Origin: Croceivirga sp.
GTDB lineage: Bacteria; Bacteroidota; Bacteroidia; Flavobacteriales; Flavobacteriaceae
DNA: 64,000 nucleotides
Direction of reading: 5' to 3'
Assembly (NCBI GenBank): GCA_028284665.1
Contig: JANQRG010000041.1
Coordinates: forward strand, 62,001-126,000
Shown: in pieces, positions 9,952 through 18,696 of the stretch
How positions within the stretch are numbered: position 1 is the stretch's first letter
How the letters are laid out: each line of letters begins with the position of its first letter
The notes under the pieces: generated by a model
Database searches by the model: none
Told to the model about the DNA's origin: nothing
Seen by the model: only the letters and a program-made list of their open reading frames with translations
Program-made: the position numbers and the translations under genes

Positions 9952-10500
9952 ATGCGCCGCATACTTTTCATCGTACTTACCTGTTTCTTATTCAGCAATT
10001 GTATTGTAAAGAAAAAGACCACTTACAGCAAAACCCGAACAGTAACCGTAGCGTCAAAAGAAGGTGAGGCTACAAAGAAGTCCCGTAAGAAAAAGAAAAA
10101 AAAGTCTCAAGAAAAAAGCGAAGCAGACAAGATTATTTCGACCGCACTCACCTTTTCCGGTACGCGGTATAGATTTGGCGGTACTACCAAAAAAGGAATG
10201 GATTGTTCCGGTTTGGTGTACACAACGCTTAAGGAAAACAAAATTGATTTCCCCAGAATGTCCCATGAAATGGCAACCAAAGGGAAGCGCATACAGTTAG
10301 AAAAGGTACAACGGGGCGATCTCCTTTTCTTTAAGACCAAAAAGCGGGGAAAGCGAATTAATCATGTGGGACTGGTCGTACAAGTGGAAGGAGATGACAT
10401 CCAATTTATTCATGCTACGTCCTCGCGTGGAGTGATCGTATCTTCTCTTCGCGAAGGGTTTTGGAACCATGCCTTTATCAAAGCCACACGGATCTTGTAA
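9952..10500 (+). CDS. NlpC/P60 (C40) peptidoglycan endopeptidase, probable lipoprotein
   Basis: Cysteine peptidase predicted to cut peptide stems of peptidoglycan in the periplasm. The 182-residue protein has an N-terminal signal ending in a possible lipobox (LFSNC), a lysine-rich linker at about residues 42-58, and one C40 domain. The catalytic set is visible: Cys85 in GMDCSGLVY, His138 in NHVGLVV and His154 in FIHATSS. The stop overlaps the ATG of comEC by one base, so the two genes are likely cotranscribed. Confidence 0.92.
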   Translation: MRRILFIVLTCFLFSNCIVKKKTTYSKTRTVTVASKEGEATKKSRKKKKKKSQEKSEADKIISTALTFSGTRYRFGGTTKKGMDCSGLVYTTLKENKIDFPRMSHEMATKGKRIQLEKVQRGDLLFFKTKKRGKRINHVGLVVQVEGDDIQFIHATSSRGVIVSSLREGFWNHAFIKATRIL

Positions 10501-12515
10501 TGAAGCTCTTCGATTTTGTCTCAGCGAGGATAGCTTTTTGGCTTATTTTGGGCATTCTGATCGGGTATTATGGGGAACCCCAAATCCTTGGGGTAGGTAT
10601 TGTGATGTTCTTTTCTCTGGCTATCCTTGGGTTTTTCCGATCTCGTCAACATTGGAAAAAAGTCCCTGTTTTCGGATTTGGGTTGGCGTTCTCTATGATA
10701 GCCATTGGTGCTTTTGTAGTGGGACTTACCCATCCGGGAAATCGTCCGGCACACTTCGCCAAGAACATCTCCCCGGCAAAGAGCCCACTACAGCTTAAAA
10801 TACGGGAGGTGTTGAAACCTAATGACTATTCCGATCGCTACGTGGTGAACGTCCTAAGTGTAGATAGTACCCAAGCCACCGGAAAATGTATCCTTTCCGT
10901 TGCACGAACGGCCGACCTAAACGCCTTGCAAGTGGACGATGAGATCTTGGTGTATTCCACACCTGTTACAGTACCTCCTCCGCTCAACCCAAATCAGTTT
11001 GACTATCGCGAGTATCTTAAAAAACAAGGTGTTTATCATCAAATACGGGTACGCGATACTGCCTATATTTTGATGAAGGGGGTTTCGAGGACGCTTATCG
11101 GAAGGGCAGCAAACTTTCGCGATGTCATTATCACCAAATTACACGGGTATGATTTTGGAGCGGCGCAACTTGGGGTCATCCAGGCACTGCTCCTTGGGCA
11201 GCGCAATGATATCCCTGAAGAGACGTATACCAGCTACAAAAACGCAGGAGCGGTTCACATTTTGGCGGTATCCGGACTTCATGTGGGCATAGTACTACTC
11301 ATTTTTCAGTTCGTACTGCGTCCTTTGGAACGACTTCCAAAGGGGAGAACCCTGAAACTGGTCGTCATTGTGATAACCCTTTGGATCTATGCTGCAATTG
11401 CCGGTTTATCCCCATCTGTAGTACGTGCGGTAACGATGTTTTCCTTTATCGCCTATGCGCTGTATTTGAATCGACCAACAAATGTTTTCAATATTGTTGC
11501 GCTTTCGCTGGTGTTTATTTTATTGATCCATCCTTTGTTCCTGTTTCAGGTGGGGTTTCAGATGAGTTATGCTGCCGTATTTGCGATCGTTTGGATCTAT
11601 CCCAAACTACAAGGCCTCTGGAATCCGAAAAACTACGTACTACGCAAGGCATGGCAGTTGCTTTCGGTCAGTATTGCCGCGCAACTTGGCGTTCTACCCC
11701 TAAGCCTTTTTTACTTTCATCAATTTCCAGCACTTTTCTTTGTCTCCAACCTCCTGGTGGTTCCTTTTCTAGGGATCGTCTTAGGTTTTGGAATATTCCT
11801 ATTGGCCCTGGCCTATTTTGAGGTACTTCCTAAAATAGTGGTTTATGGGTATAACGAAGCCATTGGTGGCATGAATGCTACCGTTGCCTGGGTGGGACAG
11901 CAGGAAGCATTTGTGTTTAAGGACATTCCATTTGATACCGTGCAATTGGTGTTAGCGTATCTTTTCATCTTTGGACTGGTCTTTACCCTTACCAAATCTT
12001 CATTTCGTAACCTGATGTTTTTGCTGGTTGCTGTTACAGGCTGTATTGGCCATTTGGTCCTTGTAGCTTTCACCGTCAACCAAAAGGAAAGGGTACTCCT
12101 CGCCCATCAGACCAGGAATTCAGTACTGCTACACCAAGATGGCAGCGCCCTTAATGTAATAGCTACAGACACTACCCGAGTAGAAAGAGTGGTGACCAGT
12201 TACAGTATTGCGAACCGGATCAGTACAATTCAGTACGATACCCTTAGGAACAGCTATACCCTGGGCAAAAAACGACTTGTACTTCTGGACAGCACAGGAA
12301 TTTCGCCGAATACGCTTAAGCAGCCGGACTACCTGGTTCTTGTACAATCCCCAAGAATACATCTGGAACGTGTGATAGATTCCCTTCAACCCCGAATGAT
12401 CTTAGCCGACGGAAGCAACTATACGAGCTATGTGGCGCGATGGCAAAAAACTTGTGAGGAAAAGAAAACACCGTTTCACTATACCGGCAAACAGGGAGCG
12501 TATTCTTTTGAATAA
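10500..12515 (+). CDS. comEC: ComEC/Rec2-type DNA uptake channel protein
   Basis: Inner-membrane protein expected to pass single-stranded DNA into the cytoplasm during natural transformation. The ATG at 10500 overlaps the previous stop by one base and gives 671 residues; an earlier in-frame ATG (10461) lies inside the NlpC gene. An N-terminal helix pair and an OB-like DUF4131 region (to about residue 190) precede the competence domain with HILAVSGLHVGI and GLSPSVVRA. The tail after the last helix is short (about 150 residues) and lacks the HxHxDH motif of the metallo-beta-lactamase-like nuclease domain found in Firmicutes ComEC. This short form is usual in Bacteroidota. Confidence 0.92.
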   Translation: MKLFDFVSARIAFWLILGILIGYYGEPQILGVGIVMFFSLAILGFFRSRQHWKKVPVFGFGLAFSMIAIGAFVVGLTHPGNRPAHFAKNISPAKSPLQLKIREVLKPNDYSDRYVVNVLSVDSTQATGKCILSVARTADLNALQVDDEILVYSTPVTVPPPLNPNQFDYREYLKKQGVYHQIRVRDTAYILMKGVSRTLIGRAANFRDVIITKLHGYDFGAAQLGVIQALLLGQRNDIPEETYTSYKNAGAVHILAVSGLHVGIVLLIFQFVLRPLERLPKGRTLKLVVIVITLWIYAAIAGLSPSVVRAVTMFSFIAYALYLNRPTNVFNIVALSLVFILLIHPLFLFQVGFQMSYAAVFAIVWIYPKLQGLWNPKNYVLRKAWQLLSVSIAAQLGVLPLSLFYFHQFPALFFVSNLLVVPFLGIVLGFGIFLLALAYFEVLPKIVVYGYNEAIGGMNATVAWVGQQEAFVFKDIPFDTVQLVLAYLFIFGLVFTLTKSSFRNLMFLLVAVTGCIGHLVLVAFTVNQKERVLLAHQTRNSVLLHQDGSALNVIATDTTRVERVVTSYSIANRISTIQYDTLRNSYTLGKKRLVLLDSTGISPNTLKQPDYLVLVQSPRIHLERVIDSLQPRMILADGSNYTSYVARWQKTCEEKKTPFHYTGKQGAYSFE

Positions 12516-12521
12516 GGGGCT

Positions 12522-14057
12522 TTAATGTACATTTCCCATAAGCCTCTTGATCAATGGGGAGGCCAATAGAACGACAACACCCGCGCCCAGTGAGTATTTG
12601 GCAATAAGCAGAAAGCCATCCGTATATACGCCTAAGGTGTCAAAACCACCGATATTGGCATCGGTGCTTTCAATCGCCAATTGCTTACCAATGAATCCAA
12701 CCACTTGAAATGCGAATGCAGAGGACAAAAACCATACGCCCATGATAAAAGCAATGATCCTTTTTGGTGCTAAATCGGTCATTTTTGAAAGACCTACAGG
12801 TGACATGAATAATTCACCTACAGAAATTAAAAAGTACATCAAGAGCAAATAGGCAAAAGGCACCAATCCATTCTCATTGGCGCTTGATTCACTAATTGCC
12901 AGGATGTAAAAACTTATTCCCGCAAAAAGTAATCCCAGTCCAAATTTGTAAGGGGTTCTGGGGTTCATTTTCTTTTTGGTCAACCAGGTCCAAATCATCG
13001 AAATTGGGATAGCCAAAATAATAATCCACATAGAATTCAACGAATTGGTTTGTGCTGCCGACATTATGCCCTCAAGATCTACATTTCTGGCAGCAAAAAG
13101 AGTGATCACACTACCTGAAAGTTCATGGAATCCCCAAAAAATCGTCATGAAAAAAGTAAAAAGAATCGCGGCAAATAACTTTTTCCGCTCATCAACGGTA
13201 GCAGAAATCATAATATAGGCCATGTAACCCAAAACCGCTATTCCTATAATATAGAACAGTAGGTTCACAATATTGGTTCCTTCCAGCATACTTCCATCAG
13301 CACCTAAGGATTTGTAGGAGGCTAACAAATATGCAATAACCGGTGCTGCCAGGACCGCTAAAATTGATACTAAGGTCCCTTGTTTTATTCCAGCCACGGA
13401 CTTATTTATATTTCCATTTTCCGGTGGAAGGCCCTTATCCCCGAAAACGCCCCTTCGTATACCACTCCAAAAGAAAATAAGCCCCGTAAGCATGCCTATC
13501 CCAGCCAACCCAAAACCGTAATGCCAGCCGTATTTTGCTGCTAAAAACCCGCAAAGCAAAGGTGCTACCCAACCCCCAATGTTAATCCCCATATAGAAGA
13601 TGGTAAACCCGGAATCCTTTTTTGGATCCCCTTCTTTGTACAAGGTGCCTACAAAAGTGGAAATGTTAGGCTTAAAGAAACCGTTCCCTACGATTATAAA
13701 GGACAGTGCTAAGAAGAAAGCAATATTATTTTCGATGGCAAGGACAAAATGTCCTACAGCCATTAAAATACCGCCAAGAAAAATAGAATTCCGCATCCCC
13801 AATATTGAATCTGAAATGCGCCCTCCCACAACGGTTGATGCATAGACCAATGAGCCGTAAGACGCATACACCGCAGCGGTTGCATAATCTCGCTCAACCA
13901 GCTTTTCGAAGATGACATTGACCATATAAAGGGTGAGCAATGCACGCATCCCATAGAAACTGAAACGCTCCCATAGTTCCGCAAAGAAGAGGTAAAAAAG
14001 TCCTTGCGGATGTCCAAAAATCTCTTTCTTATCCGTTGGTTTCGTAATTTCTGACAT
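12522..14057 (-). CDS. POT/PTR2 family proton-coupled oligopeptide transporter
   Basis: MFS-type inner-membrane symporter for di- and tripeptides, 511 residues with 12 or more helices. The family signature is at the N terminus: ELWERFSFYGMRALL, including the ExxERF proton-coupling motif. NGFFKPNISTFVGTLY and the FYMGINIGG PTR2 signature follow. It ends 6 bp from comEC (convergent). It probably feeds the DPP-IV-like peptidase product immediately upstream on the same strand (44 bp gap), forming a peptide-use pair. Confidence 0.95.
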   Translation of the reverse strand: MSEITKPTDKKEIFGHPQGLFYLFFAELWERFSFYGMRALLTLYMVNVIFEKLVERDYATAAVYASYGSLVYASTVVGGRISDSILGMRNSIFLGGILMAVGHFVLAIENNIAFFLALSFIIVGNGFFKPNISTFVGTLYKEGDPKKDSGFTIFYMGINIGGWVAPLLCGFLAAKYGWHYGFGLAGIGMLTGLIFFWSGIRRGVFGDKGLPPENGNINKSVAGIKQGTLVSILAVLAAPVIAYLLASYKSLGADGSMLEGTNIVNLLFYIIGIAVLGYMAYIMISATVDERKKLFAAILFTFFMTIFWGFHELSGSVITLFAARNVDLEGIMSAAQTNSLNSMWIIILAIPISMIWTWLTKKKMNPRTPYKFGLGLLFAGISFYILAISESSANENGLVPFAYLLLMYFLISVGELFMSPVGLSKMTDLAPKRIIAFIMGVWFLSSAFAFQVVGFIGKQLAIESTDANIGGFDTLGVYTDGFLLIAKYSLGAGVVVLLASPLIKRLMGNVH

Positions 14058-14101
14058 ACTTTCTCTTGTTTGGTTTGTAATTTGGTTTAGCGGTGTTTGC
14101 T

Positions 14102-16312
14102 CTATCCTTTGACCTTATTGGTTATGATAGGTGTTTGTTTTTCTGGCCGGTCTCGCAACTTTTCAATGACAAAATTGGTCATCTTGGTATAGAGGTGTTT
14201 CCGGGTATTTCCTCCATAAATCCCGTGGTTACGGTCCGGGTAAATGGCCCATTCAAACTGTTTGTCCGCTTGTATCAACGCTTCGGCCATCCGCATGGAG
14301 TTCTGTAAATGTACGTTGTCATCACCCGAGCCATGGACTAACAAATAATCCCCCTTTAGCAATTCCGGGTAGTTAAAAGGCGATTCATTGTCGTACCCGC
14401 CGGGATTCTCTTGTGGGGTCCTTAGGAACCGCTCTGTGTATATGGTATCGTAAAAGCGCCAGCTGGTTACAGGGGCTACGGCTATTGCCATTTCAAAGAC
14501 ATCATTTCCTTTTAATAAGGAATTGGTACTCATATGCCCCCCAAAGCTCCATCCCCAAATTCCTGTTTTATTGGCATCAATATACGGCAGCTCACTTAGT
14601 TTTCTGGCTACCTCAATTTGGTCTTCCGTTTCATATTTAACCAGATTCAGGTAAGTCGATTTCTTAAAATCGCGTCCCTTAAAACCGGTTCCCCGGCCAT
14701 CCACACAGGCAACAATTACCCCTTCCGAAGCCAATAGTTGATGCCAATAATCATTGCTCCCCATCCATCTATTGGCAACCTGTTGCGAGCCCGGCCCGCT
14801 ATATTGATAGAGTAATAAGGGATACTTTTGGGAAGGATCAAAGTCCACAGGTTTCAGCATCCACATGTTCAAATCGTTACCGTTAATGTTGACCGTTGAA
14901 AACTCCTTAGGCACCATTTCATAGTCCTGAAGCCTGTTCAGCAGTGATACATTATTCTTAATGTCCTTCAACACCTTTCCATCTTTGGCGCGGTTTAAGG
15001 TGAACTCATAAGGTGTTGTGGTGTTCGAAAATGTATTGATATAGTAGGTGTAATCCGCACTAAAGGCTGCACCATTAGTGCCCTCTTTTGTACTTAAGCG
15101 TTTTTTATTTTTTCCGGAACTTGAGATACTGTAAACATCCCTGTTTACAGAGCCATTTTCAACAGATTGATAATAGACCCTGTCATTGCCCTGATCATAG
15201 CCGTAATATCGGGTTACTTCCCAAGGTCCTTTGGTAATCTGATTCATGAGTTCCCCATCCTCGTTGTAGAGATAAAGATGATTGTAACCGTCCATCTCAC
15301 TCGTCCAGATAAAGCTATCATCTGCCAAAAACGTAAGGTTATCGTGAATATCTACATACGCTTCATCGTTTTCTTCCAGCAAAATAGAAGTCGTATTGTC
15401 ACTGGCGTTTACCTGATGTAATTTTAAGTGGTTTTGACGTCGGTTTATGGTCTGAACACTCAGGTAATTAGGATGGTTCATCCATTGTATCCTCGGGATA
15501 TAGTACGCATCCCCTAAATCAACATTGGAGATCTCCCCGGAAGCCAAATCGTACATATGCAGACTCACAGTCGCATTCTCCTCACCGGCTTTGGGGTATT
15601 TAAACTCATATTGATAGGGATAAAGGTCAGTCCCATAAACATCCATGGAAAATCGGGGAACGTTGGTTTCGTCAAAACGGATAAAAGCGATCTTAGAGCC
15701 ATCGCTGTTCCACTCAAAAGCCTGCACAAAGGCAAATTCTTCTTCATACACCCAGTCTGTAATTCCATTGATAATGCTCCCAAATTGCCCATCCGAAGTT
15801 ATTTGTTTGGTCTGGCCTGACTGTAAGTCCAGCACGAACAAATTATTGTCAAAAGCATAGGCCACCTTTGAGCCATCTGAAGATAATTCAGGTTCCTGAA
15901 TTTTGTTTTCTGAGATCTTTGTGATGTTTTTACTGGCTATATCGTAGACATAGTAGATCCCCAATCGGGAACGGCGAAATACCGGCTCTATTTCTGTAGC
16001 CAAGATCAGCTTGGATTCATCCTCACTAAACTCATACGAAGTAAAATAGGGAACCGCTTCTGAGGAAGAAACAATGGTTTCAACCTTTTCTAAAGTTTCA
16101 TAATTGTACTTGTCAATTTGACTACTTCTCGGATTTCTTTGAAAATTAAGTACGGTGTACTGTTTTCCATTTTTCATTGAGCGCAGTACATCCAGACCCT
16201 CCGTGCGGAACGCTCCTCCCCAAATTTCCTCAAGTGTAATTTTCTTTTTTTGTGCTGTACCTGTGAAGGTTGTTAAAAGTGAACTAAGGAGGAGAATAAC
16301 GAGTATCCGCAT
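14102..16312 (-). CDS. S9 family dipeptidyl-peptidase IV-like peptidase
   Basis: Periplasmic serine peptidase releasing Xaa-Pro or similar dipeptides. It has a signal peptide (cleavage after about residue 20), an N-terminal eight-bladed beta-propeller with the WVYEEEF Glu-Glu motif that anchors the substrate N terminus, and a C-terminal alpha/beta hydrolase. The triad is Ser589 in GWSFGGH, Asp in GSGDDNVHLQNS and His in DRNHGIYGG. 736 residues is the usual length. It lies directly upstream of a dipeptide transporter on the same strand, so released dipeptides may be imported by that protein. Confidence 0.94.
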   Translation of the reverse strand: MRILVILLLSSLLTTFTGTAQKKKITLEEIWGGAFRTEGLDVLRSMKNGKQYTVLNFQRNPRSSQIDKYNYETLEKVETIVSSSEAVPYFTSYEFSEDESKLILATEIEPVFRRSRLGIYYVYDIASKNITKISENKIQEPELSSDGSKVAYAFDNNLFVLDLQSGQTKQITSDGQFGSIINGITDWVYEEEFAFVQAFEWNSDGSKIAFIRFDETNVPRFSMDVYGTDLYPYQYEFKYPKAGEENATVSLHMYDLASGEISNVDLGDAYYIPRIQWMNHPNYLSVQTINRRQNHLKLHQVNASDNTTSILLEENDEAYVDIHDNLTFLADDSFIWTSEMDGYNHLYLYNEDGELMNQITKGPWEVTRYYGYDQGNDRVYYQSVENGSVNRDVYSISSSGKNKKRLSTKEGTNGAAFSADYTYYINTFSNTTTPYEFTLNRAKDGKVLKDIKNNVSLLNRLQDYEMVPKEFSTVNINGNDLNMWMLKPVDFDPSQKYPLLLYQYSGPGSQQVANRWMGSNDYWHQLLASEGVIVACVDGRGTGFKGRDFKKSTYLNLVKYETEDQIEVARKLSELPYIDANKTGIWGWSFGGHMSTNSLLKGNDVFEMAIAVAPVTSWRFYDTIYTERFLRTPQENPGGYDNESPFNYPELLKGDYLLVHGSGDDNVHLQNSMRMAEALIQADKQFEWAIYPDRNHGIYGGNTRKHLYTKMTNFVIEKLRDRPEKQTPIITNKVKG

Positions 16313-16417
16313 AAGAGAATTAATTTTAAATCCGTCAAGTTTACTAATAATTTACCTAAAACTAAACTCTCATTTCATATTGCTCTGCGAAAAAAGAGAA
16401 CGAATATCCGTATACCC

Positions 16418-16425
16418 TATCTTTG
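16418..16425 (+). promoter_or_regulatory. Probable -7 element before HMG-CoA reductase
   Basis: TATCTTTG matches the Bacteroidota TAnnTTTG box and lies 19 bp before the ATG at 16445. No TTG occurs at the correct -33 spacing, so the promoter is either weak or activator-dependent. Confidence 0.45.
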
Positions 16426-16444
16426 AAACTTTAATTTTTTTCTT

Positions 16445-17761
16445 ATGCATCAACCGGTAGAAGGGTTCTCCAAACTTACCAAGGAAGAAAAAATAGATTG
16501 GATTGCCAACAACTGCACTAAAGATCCGGATGCAGCTAAAAAATTGCTCCAACAGTATTGGAATACAAATCCGAAGGTGCAAAACCTACACGATGAATTC
16601 ATAGAAAATACGGTATCCAATTATTATTTGCCTTTTGCAGTGGCGCCAAACTTCCTGATTAATGGTGACTTACAGACAATTCCCATGGTCATTGAAGAGA
16701 GCTCCGTGGTGGCTGCGGCAAGTAAAGCTGCAAAGTTTTGGTTAACCCGCGGAGGATTTACCACCAACGTGTTGGGTACCGAAAAGATAGGACAGGTGCA
16801 CTTTATGTTTCATGGTGAACAGGAAGCACTCTCTCGGTTTATAACTTCCCTGCAACCAAAATTCAAAGCGGAAACCGAATCCTTAACTCAAAATATGCGA
16901 AAACGGGGCGGAGGGATTACCTCCATCGCATTGAAGGACAAAACCCGGCAATTAAAAGGATATTATCAATTGCATTGCACTTTTGATACCCTGGACGCCA
17001 TGGGTGCAAATTTTATCAACTCTTGTTTGGAGCAATTGGCAAAAACCCTGGAACGTGAGGCGCAGGAATATCCTGTTTTTCAAAAAAATGGGACGCCTAT
17101 AGCAGTTGTCATGAGTATCTTAAGCAACTATGTCCCGAATTGCCTGGTACGTGCGGAAGTGTCCTGCCCGGTAAGTGCTGAAAAGAGCGAAGTAACGGTA
17201 TCCGAAGGATTTGCAGAGCGTTTTGTTCAGGCTATTGCTATTGCAAAATCCGAACCTTTTAGAGCGGTTACGCACAACAAAGGAATAATGAACGGGGTGG
17301 ATGCAGTGGTTATAGCAACGGGTAACGATTTTAGGGCGGTGGAGGCGGGTGTGCATGCCTACGCGGCCAAAAATGGCGAATACTCCAGTTTGACCCATGC
17401 TGTAATTGAAGATGGGCATTTCAAGTTTTGGATAGAAATTCCCCTGGCATTGGGTACGGTTGGCGGACTAACCTCCTTACATCCCCTTACGAAACTGGCC
17501 CTGGAAATACTACAGCATCCTTCTGCCAGGGAGCTCATGCAAATAGTTGCGGTAGCCGGGCTTGCGCAGAATTTTGCCGCAATTCGTTCGCTGGTCACTA
17601 CCGGGATACAACAAGGGCATATGAAAATGCATCTGCTCAACTTATTGAATCAAATGGGTGCCACCCCAGACGAAAAAAAACAGTTGGTGGCGTATTTTAG
17701 GGATAAAACCGTTAGTACATCAACGGTAAAGGAAGGTCTGGAACTCTTACGAAAACAATGA
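16445..17761 (+). CDS. Hydroxymethylglutaryl-CoA reductase, class II type
   Basis: Makes mevalonate from HMG-CoA, or runs the reverse reaction in catabolic relatives. The 438 residues match class II enzymes. The catalytic set can be placed: Glu84/85 in IEESSV, Lys279 in HNKGIMNG, Asp295 in ATGNDFRAVEAG, and His392 in QGHMKMH near the C terminus. The GHMP kinase directly downstream overlaps by 4 bp (ATGA), which argues for a biosynthetic role in the mevalonate route to isoprenoids. This route is known in Flavobacteriia. Confidence 0.93.
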   Translation: MHQPVEGFSKLTKEEKIDWIANNCTKDPDAAKKLLQQYWNTNPKVQNLHDEFIENTVSNYYLPFAVAPNFLINGDLQTIPMVIEESSVVAAASKAAKFWLTRGGFTTNVLGTEKIGQVHFMFHGEQEALSRFITSLQPKFKAETESLTQNMRKRGGGITSIALKDKTRQLKGYYQLHCTFDTLDAMGANFINSCLEQLAKTLEREAQEYPVFQKNGTPIAVVMSILSNYVPNCLVRAEVSCPVSAEKSEVTVSEGFAERFVQAIAIAKSEPFRAVTHNKGIMNGVDAVVIATGNDFRAVEAGVHAYAAKNGEYSSLTHAVIEDGHFKFWIEIPLALGTVGGLTSLHPLTKLALEILQHPSARELMQIVAVAGLAQNFAAIRSLVTTGIQQGHMKMHLLNLLNQMGATPDEKKQLVAYFRDKTVSTSTVKEGLELLRKQ

Positions 17762-18669
17762 GGAAATCTCGTTTCTACAGTAATGGCAAATTGTTGCTTT
17801 CAGGGGAATATGCTGTGCTTGACGGAGCGTTAGCACTGGCCATTCCAACAAAGTTCGGGCAAAGTCTGGAGATCACCGAAAACACTTCCGGACAGCTTAG
17901 CTGGAAGAGTTATGACACTGACTCCAGTTGCTGGTTTCAGGCGGTCTTCTCCCTTCCCCAACTTGAACTGATTTCCACAACTAATTCCGCAGCCGCAGAA
18001 CGATTACTGACTATATTTAGAGTTGCTCGCACGTATAATCCAAAATTCTTGCTCACGCAAACTGGTGGTACCGTAGAAACGCGCACTACCTTTCCGAGGG
18101 ATTGGGGACTTGGCACTTCCTCCACATTACTAAACAATATAGCGGAATGGGCTTCGGTAGACCCTTACGCCCTGCTAGAGGCATCCTTTGGAGGCAGCGG
18201 ATATGACATTGCCTGCGCTTCGCATGATACCGCTATTTTGTATCAACGCGAGGATGGCAAACCTCAAATAGAAGAAATTACCTTTGCCCCGACCTTTAAG
18301 GAACAGTTGTTCTTTGTGTACCTCAATCAAAAACAGAACAGTAGGGCGGCCATTGCAGCGTACAATCGCAAAGACTTTGACAAAACCAGGTTCACCACGG
18401 AAATATCAGCGTTAACCCGGCAATTTGCATCGGTGAACACGTTGGACACCTTTGAGGAACTCATTGCTCACCATGAGGATCGCGTCGCGGCCGTTCTGGA
18501 CCTACCTCCGGTAAAGCAACAGTTATTTTCGGATTACTTCGGTGCGATCAAGAGTCTCGGCGCCTGGGGAGGAGACTTTGTACTTGCCACAGGCAATGAA
18601 AAAACCCCTGACTATTTTACTGCCAGGGGGTTCTCTACAATTTTATCCTTTGAGGAGATGGTACTTTAA
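17758..18669 (+). CDS. GHMP kinase with GYDIA motif (mevalonate-pathway kinase)
   Basis: Small-molecule kinase of the galactokinase/homoserine kinase/mevalonate kinase/phosphomevalonate kinase superfamily, 303 residues. The N terminus carries GKLLLSGEYAVLDGALAL, a typical GHMP opening. The ATP-binding loop is the divergent DWGLGTSSTL. GGSGYDIACA holds the GYDIA signature that names this Bacteroidota subgroup. Coupling to HMG-CoA reductase points to phosphorylation of mevalonate or phosphomevalonate; the exact substrate cannot be read from the sequence. Confidence 0.9.
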   Translation: MRKSRFYSNGKLLLSGEYAVLDGALALAIPTKFGQSLEITENTSGQLSWKSYDTDSSCWFQAVFSLPQLELISTTNSAAAERLLTIFRVARTYNPKFLLTQTGGTVETRTTFPRDWGLGTSSTLLNNIAEWASVDPYALLEASFGGSGYDIACASHDTAILYQREDGKPQIEEITFAPTFKEQLFFVYLNQKQNSRAAIAAYNRKDFDKTRFTTEISALTRQFASVNTLDTFEELIAHHEDRVAAVLDLPPVKQQLFSDYFGAIKSLGAWGGDFVLATGNEKTPDYFTARGFSTILSFEEMVL

Positions 18670-18696
18670 ACCTTCTTTTTACAGAATTGCGACTGC

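Noticed and set aside
11381-11821. 146-codon plus-strand frame inside comEC
   Set aside because: Alternative frame of a clear membrane protein gene; cysteine-rich composition typical of an out-of-frame shadow.
3448-12515. Nuclease and ComEC as one competence locus
   Set aside because: They are 6 kb apart, on opposite strands and separated by unrelated genes, so a functional link is unsupported.
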